A stretch of DNA of 11,020 nucleotides. Source: JBDHRG01 sp039807445 (GTDB lineage Bacteria > Pseudomonadota > Gammaproteobacteria > Competibacterales > Competibacteraceae). Of the stretch, positions 8,801 through 11,020 are shown piece after piece. A program made the position numbers and the translations under genes. The stretch is taken from positions 1-11,020 of the forward strand of contig JBDHRG010000128.1 of assembly GCA_039807445.1 (NCBI GenBank), in the 5' to 3' direction. A model generated the notes under the pieces. It ran no database searches and had not been told where the DNA came from. It worked only from the letters and a program-made list of their open reading frames with translations. Numbering within the stretch: position 1 is the stretch's first letter; each line of letters begins with the position of its first letter.

Positions 8801-10444
8801 TCAACGCAGCGACAGAAACGCCCTGGCATGGGCGAGTTCGGGACGCTCCGTATCACGGGCGGCGGTCAAGGTCTGCAGCCTGGCGTAGTACTCGCGGGCT
8901 ACCTCGGGGTTGCCGGCGGCTTCAGCCGCGCGGGCGGCACCATGAATGCCACGGAAGCGGTTCGGATCGCGCATCAAGGAGCGCTCGAACTCGGCGAGCG
9001 CCTGCTCGGCCTGCCCGAGCGCCAGGAGCATCTCGCCCAGCAGCTCGCGCGAAGGCACTACGTTGCCCGGCGTCACCGGATGCTTGTCGCTCGCCTCTTC
9101 CGCTTCCGCCGCGGCGCGCATCAGCTGCAGCGCCTCGTCGCTGCGCTTCTCGGCAAACGCGATCCACCCATTGACGGTCTTGATCTGGAAATCCGTCTGG
9201 CTCGCCCAGTAGCCACTCTTGGCCGCGGTCAGCGCCTCCTTGAGCGCCTGCAGGCGCTCCACGTCCTTGCGCGCGGCAGCCACGTCACCGCTGCGCGCCG
9301 CCCCCAGGCCACGCGCGAAGACCAGGATGCCTTCCGCCTGCGGGAACTTGTTCCAGGCCAGATCCGGCGGACTGAGGCTCAGCTTCGCGGCCTGCACCCA
9401 GTCGCCGCGCTCGAGCGCGTAGCGGGCAGGCATGGCGGCAAAGGCATAGGCGGCGACGAAATTCTCCACGTTCACCTTGCGGATCGCGCCGGCTTCGTCC
9501 ACCAGCTGCTTCGCCGCCTCGTCCTGGGCCTGCTGCAGTTGGCCGAACACCATGTAATCCATCGCGTGCAGGGCGTCATAGGCGCCGATGCCCAGCGTCT
9601 GCTCCTTCAGCTCGCCCTTGGCGGCGAGATAGGAGGCGCGGTTGCCTTCCACCATCTCCTTCCACAGGCCGACGCGCGAGAAGATGTGCGAGGGCATGTG
9701 CAGCGCATGCGGTACGCTGGGCGCGATGGCGCCGTAGGTGCGCGCCGAGGGCAATCCCTTGTCCGCGAGCTCGGCGTAGTCGTAGGTGTGGATCAGGTAG
9801 TGCGCCACGCCCGGATGATTGGGGTATTTCTTGAACAGCGGTTCCAGAATGGCTGCCGCCTTGAACTGGTTGGCGAAGCTCTTGTCCGTGGTCAGCGCCG
9901 TGATATTGAGCGCCAGCGCATAAAGGATCTGCGCCTCGTCATCCTCGGGATACTTCGCCGCCACGCCTTCCATCGCCTTTTCGAAGGCGACGGCGCGCGG
10001 ACGGAACTCGGTGGTTTCCCAGTCCTTGAAGAAGACGCCCAGCGCAGCGATGTAATCGCGCTCGCGCTCGCTCTTGGCGCCGATGCGCTGTGCCTCCGCC
10101 GCAGCCGGTGCGCCCGCCTTCGAGGCGTTCGGATTAGTCGGCCAGGTGAAGGGGTTGCCCATCGACATGATGGAAATCCCCCAGTGCGCCATGGCGCACT
10201 CGGGATCGTGGCGCAGGACGCCGGCGAAGGCGGCCTTCGCCGGATCGAACCAGAACGAATGGAATAACGCCATGGCCCGGTTGAACTCCTGCTGCGCAGC
10301 CGCATTGCACGAAACGGGAAAGTTCACCTCGCCAAGCTGTTCCGGTTCTCCGATGTGCGGCGCGCCGCCTTCGTCCGCCACTGCGACCGGCGCGGCAACA
10401 CAGACGACGAGCAACGACGAAAAGACAAGCTTCTTGTGTCGCAT
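8801..10444 (-). CDS. Exported tetratricopeptide-repeat protein of unknown function
   Basis: 547 residues. The start at 10444 is chosen because it gives a clear Sec signal peptide (MRHKKLVFSSLLVVCVAAPV, probable cleavage AVA-D after residue 23) and has GGAG seven bases upstream. The open frame extends 121 codons further, but that stretch has no signal or recognisable domain. TPR-like helix pairs appear at about 48-100 (NRAMALFHSF ... FAGVLRHDPECAMAHWGI) and near the C terminus (LLGEMLLALGQAEQALAEFERSL ... AARAAEAAGNPEVAREYY). A histidine-rich signature lies in the middle: HYLIH (215-219) and HALHMPSHIFSRVG (246-259). This signature recurs in a group of uncharacterised bacterial TPR proteins. 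It should be periplasmic and may be a scaffold, or may bind a metal through the His cluster. Codons are less GC-biased than those of the Liv operon. No partner gene reveals its role. Confidence 0.85.
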   Translation of the reverse strand: MRHKKLVFSSLLVVCVAAPVAVADEGGAPHIGEPEQLGEVNFPVSCNAAAQQEFNRAMALFHSFWFDPAKAAFAGVLRHDPECAMAHWGISIMSMGNPFTWPTNPNASKAGAPAAAEAQRIGAKSERERDYIAALGVFFKDWETTEFRPRAVAFEKAMEGVAAKYPEDDEAQILYALALNITALTTDKSFANQFKAAAILEPLFKKYPNHPGVAHYLIHTYDYAELADKGLPSARTYGAIAPSVPHALHMPSHIFSRVGLWKEMVEGNRASYLAAKGELKEQTLGIGAYDALHAMDYMVFGQLQQAQDEAAKQLVDEAGAIRKVNVENFVAAYAFAAMPARYALERGDWVQAAKLSLSPPDLAWNKFPQAEGILVFARGLGAARSGDVAAARKDVERLQALKEALTAAKSGYWASQTDFQIKTVNGWIAFAEKRSDEALQLMRAAAEAEEASDKHPVTPGNVVPSRELLGEMLLALGQAEQALAEFERSLMRDPNRFRGIHGAARAAEAAGNPEVAREYYARLQTLTAARDTERPELAHARAFLSLR

Positions 10445-10446
10445 CT

Positions 10447-10620
10447 TCACTCTCCCACAGGGTTTGAACCACCGCCTCGAGGATGCTCCATACCGTCTTC
10501 CGTCACGGACTCGATCTGATGCGTCGGGTTCAGTGCCTCGCGCAGTTCCGCCGAACGCCCGGGTTTTCCCGAAATGCGGGCAACCTTTCGAATGCCCCTG
10601 TTGTTCGATGAACCGTTCAT
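10447..10620 (-). CDS. Small ORF (57 aa) resembling the N terminus of an ABM-domain monooxygenase, upstream of the TPR gene
   Basis: ATG at 10620, TGA at 10447, so the stop lies two bases before the TPR start and overlaps its Shine-Dalgarno region. GGAG sits five bases upstream of the ATG. Residues 11-30 read RKVARISGKPGRSAELREAL, which closely fits the opening strand and helix of antibiotic-biosynthesis-monooxygenase (YgiN-like) domains (pattern: VARI-x-AKPG-x-x-x-ELR-x-AL). Those proteins run to about 95-110 residues. Here the similarity ends near residue 30 and the rest (NPTHQIESVTEDGMEHPRGG) does not match. It is therefore either a truncated ABM gene or a leader-like ORF coupled to the TPR gene. 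GC at third positions is lower than in the surrounding genes. It begins 26 bases from the attC-like site. The family call rests on pattern memory. Confidence 0.45.
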   Translation of the reverse strand: MNGSSNNRGIRKVARISGKPGRSAELREALNPTHQIESVTEDGMEHPRGGGSNPVGE

Positions 10621-10645
10621 GAATGCTCCGAAGGTGGACCGAGAT

Positions 10646-10699
10646 CGCTAGCGACTGAATCAAGCCGGGCCGCGAAACGGTTTCGGCTTGAAGGTAGAT
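10646..10699 (-). mobile_element. attC-like (59-base element) remnant of an integron cassette
   Basis: On the minus strand a degenerate outer core ATCTACC (10693-10699) is followed by TTCAAGCCG, a spacer containing CCGTTTCGCGG, then CGGCTTGA and TTCAGTC, then GCTAGCG (10646-10652). TCAAGCCG and CGGCTTGA are perfect complements (10684-10691 with 10660-10667). By memory of the aadA-type attC (TTCAAGCCGACGCCG, CTTCGCGGCGCGGCTTAA), the central 33 bases differ at about five positions and the last spacer has the same 7-base length. The outer cores deviate from RYYYAAC and GTTRRRY (one mismatch in the first, several in the second), so it is probably no longer recombination-competent. Its orientation would place the cassette gene it once followed at higher coordinates, and the small ORF at 10620 just after it. 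Confidence 0.55.
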
Positions 10700-10792
10700 G
10701 ACGCTTCGCCACCTAACTGCCTCAGCGGCAGGCCAAGCGGCGGGAGCGCCGGAAAGCCTGCTGGAATCGGTGCAAAAACCGTCCGTGCGCGG

Positions 10793-10820
10793 AGCATAGA
10801 TGGCCATCCTGGCGTGTCAA
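10793..10820 (-). promoter_or_regulatory. Sigma-70-like promoter upstream of the small ORF and TPR gene
   Basis: TTGACA (10815-10820), 16-base spacer, TATGCT (10793-10798) on the minus strand. It would start a transcript near 10786 with about 165 bases of leader before the small ORF and about 340 before the TPR gene, running through the attC-like hairpin. It overlaps the decayed receiver ORF, which is consistent with that ORF being non-functional. Confidence 0.5.
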
Positions 10821-10845
10821 GCGCTAGGTCTTTGATGTATTCACG

Positions 10846-11019
10846 GCGGTGAGATGTGAATATAGCGGGAATGCGGCACCCGTTCAGAACCCGAAGCTGT
10901 TGGACCAGCTCAGGACGCAGATCCATGCCAGGCATTACCGCCTAGGGGCGTTGGTGCATGAATCCCCCTGCAGCTTGGGGTAGCGGGCTGGCCAGGCTGT
11001 CACTGACCCGGTAGCCTGG
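10846..11019 (-). pseudogene. Remnant of a response-regulator receiver domain (FixJ/NarL type), internal stop
   Basis: One minus-strand frame reads PGYRVSDSLASPLPQAAGGF, then a TAG (10942-10944), then AVMPGMDLRPELVQQL and NGCRIPAIFTS. This follows the receiver pattern around the phosphoacceptor strand and the next helix/strand (GYRV...S-A...LP-AAGC...D-RMPGMDGLELQ-RL...GCRIPVIF-T). The Asp-containing strand expected before MPGMD is lost at the stop codon, so phosphorylation would be impossible. After IFTSHR the resemblance fades, although the frame stays open to 10660. The gene continues beyond the window edge or was truncated by the same event that left the attC-like site. Judged by eye. Confidence 0.45.
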
Positions 11020-11020
11020 C
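10991..11020. repeat. 8-base inverted repeat at the window edge
   Basis: GCCAGGCT (10991-10998) and AGCCTGGC (11013-11020) are exact complements separated by 14 bases. The right arm ends at the last base of the window, so the true extent is unknown. It lies within the receiver-domain remnant and could be chance. Confidence 0.3.

Noticed and set aside
10711..10731. GTTAGGT (minus strand) plus adjacent CTGCC/GGCAG hairpin as a second attC site
   Set aside because: GTTAGGT fits GTTRRRY, but no matching RYYYAAC core or L boxes lie at the right distance. The hairpin is only five pairs.

Overview
The window reads as chromosomal DNA from a GC-rich Gram-negative bacterium, most likely a proteobacterium; a beta-proteobacterium (Rhodocyclales/Burkholderiales type) is my guess. 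The basis is strongly GC-biased third codon positions, a Tat-exported binding protein and a Liv-type transporter. All confident genes lie on the minus strand, so transcription runs from high to low coordinates.

Region A (8643 down to about 101) looks like one catabolic uptake locus in the order substrate-binding protein, LivH, LivM, LivG, LivF, M20-family amidohydrolase (N-carbamoyl-amino-acid/allantoate hydrolase type), M81/MlrC-family metallopeptidase, FadR-type GntR regulator. Spacing is tight: 4-base ATGA overlaps at LivM/LivG, LivG/LivF and M81/GntR, and a 3-base overlap at LivH/LivM. Two gaps break it. A 61-base gap after the binding-protein gene holds a 20-base perfect palindrome. A 227-base gap between LivF and the M20 gene holds two inverted copies of a GC-rich hairpin repeat. 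An AT-rich island upstream of the binding-protein gene carries a promoter-like TTGACA box and a perfect 16-base palindrome, a good candidate operator for the GntR protein encoded last. A strong hairpin follows the GntR gene. Inferred job: import of a small amide, ureido or peptide-like nitrogen compound and its hydrolysis in the cytoplasm, under substrate-responsive control.

Region B (8645-8800) has no intact gene. It contains a short open stretch that may be a decayed gene end.

Region C (8801-10820) holds an exported TPR protein with a histidine-rich signature. It is preceded by a 57-codon ORF that looks like the first part of an antibiotic-biosynthesis-monooxygenase (ABM) domain. That ORF stops 2 bases before the TPR start and has its own Shine-Dalgarno sequence. 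Just upstream sits a sequence very like an integron attC site of the aadA type (10646-10699), and a TTGACA-16-TATGCT promoter lies at 10793-10820.

Region D (10846-11020) carries the remnant of a response-regulator receiver domain with an in-frame stop. Regions C and D together look like a recombination scar: attC remnant, truncated ABM ORF and receiver pseudogene side by side, with visibly less GC-biased codons than Region A. I see no CRISPR array, tRNA, rRNA or intact transposase.
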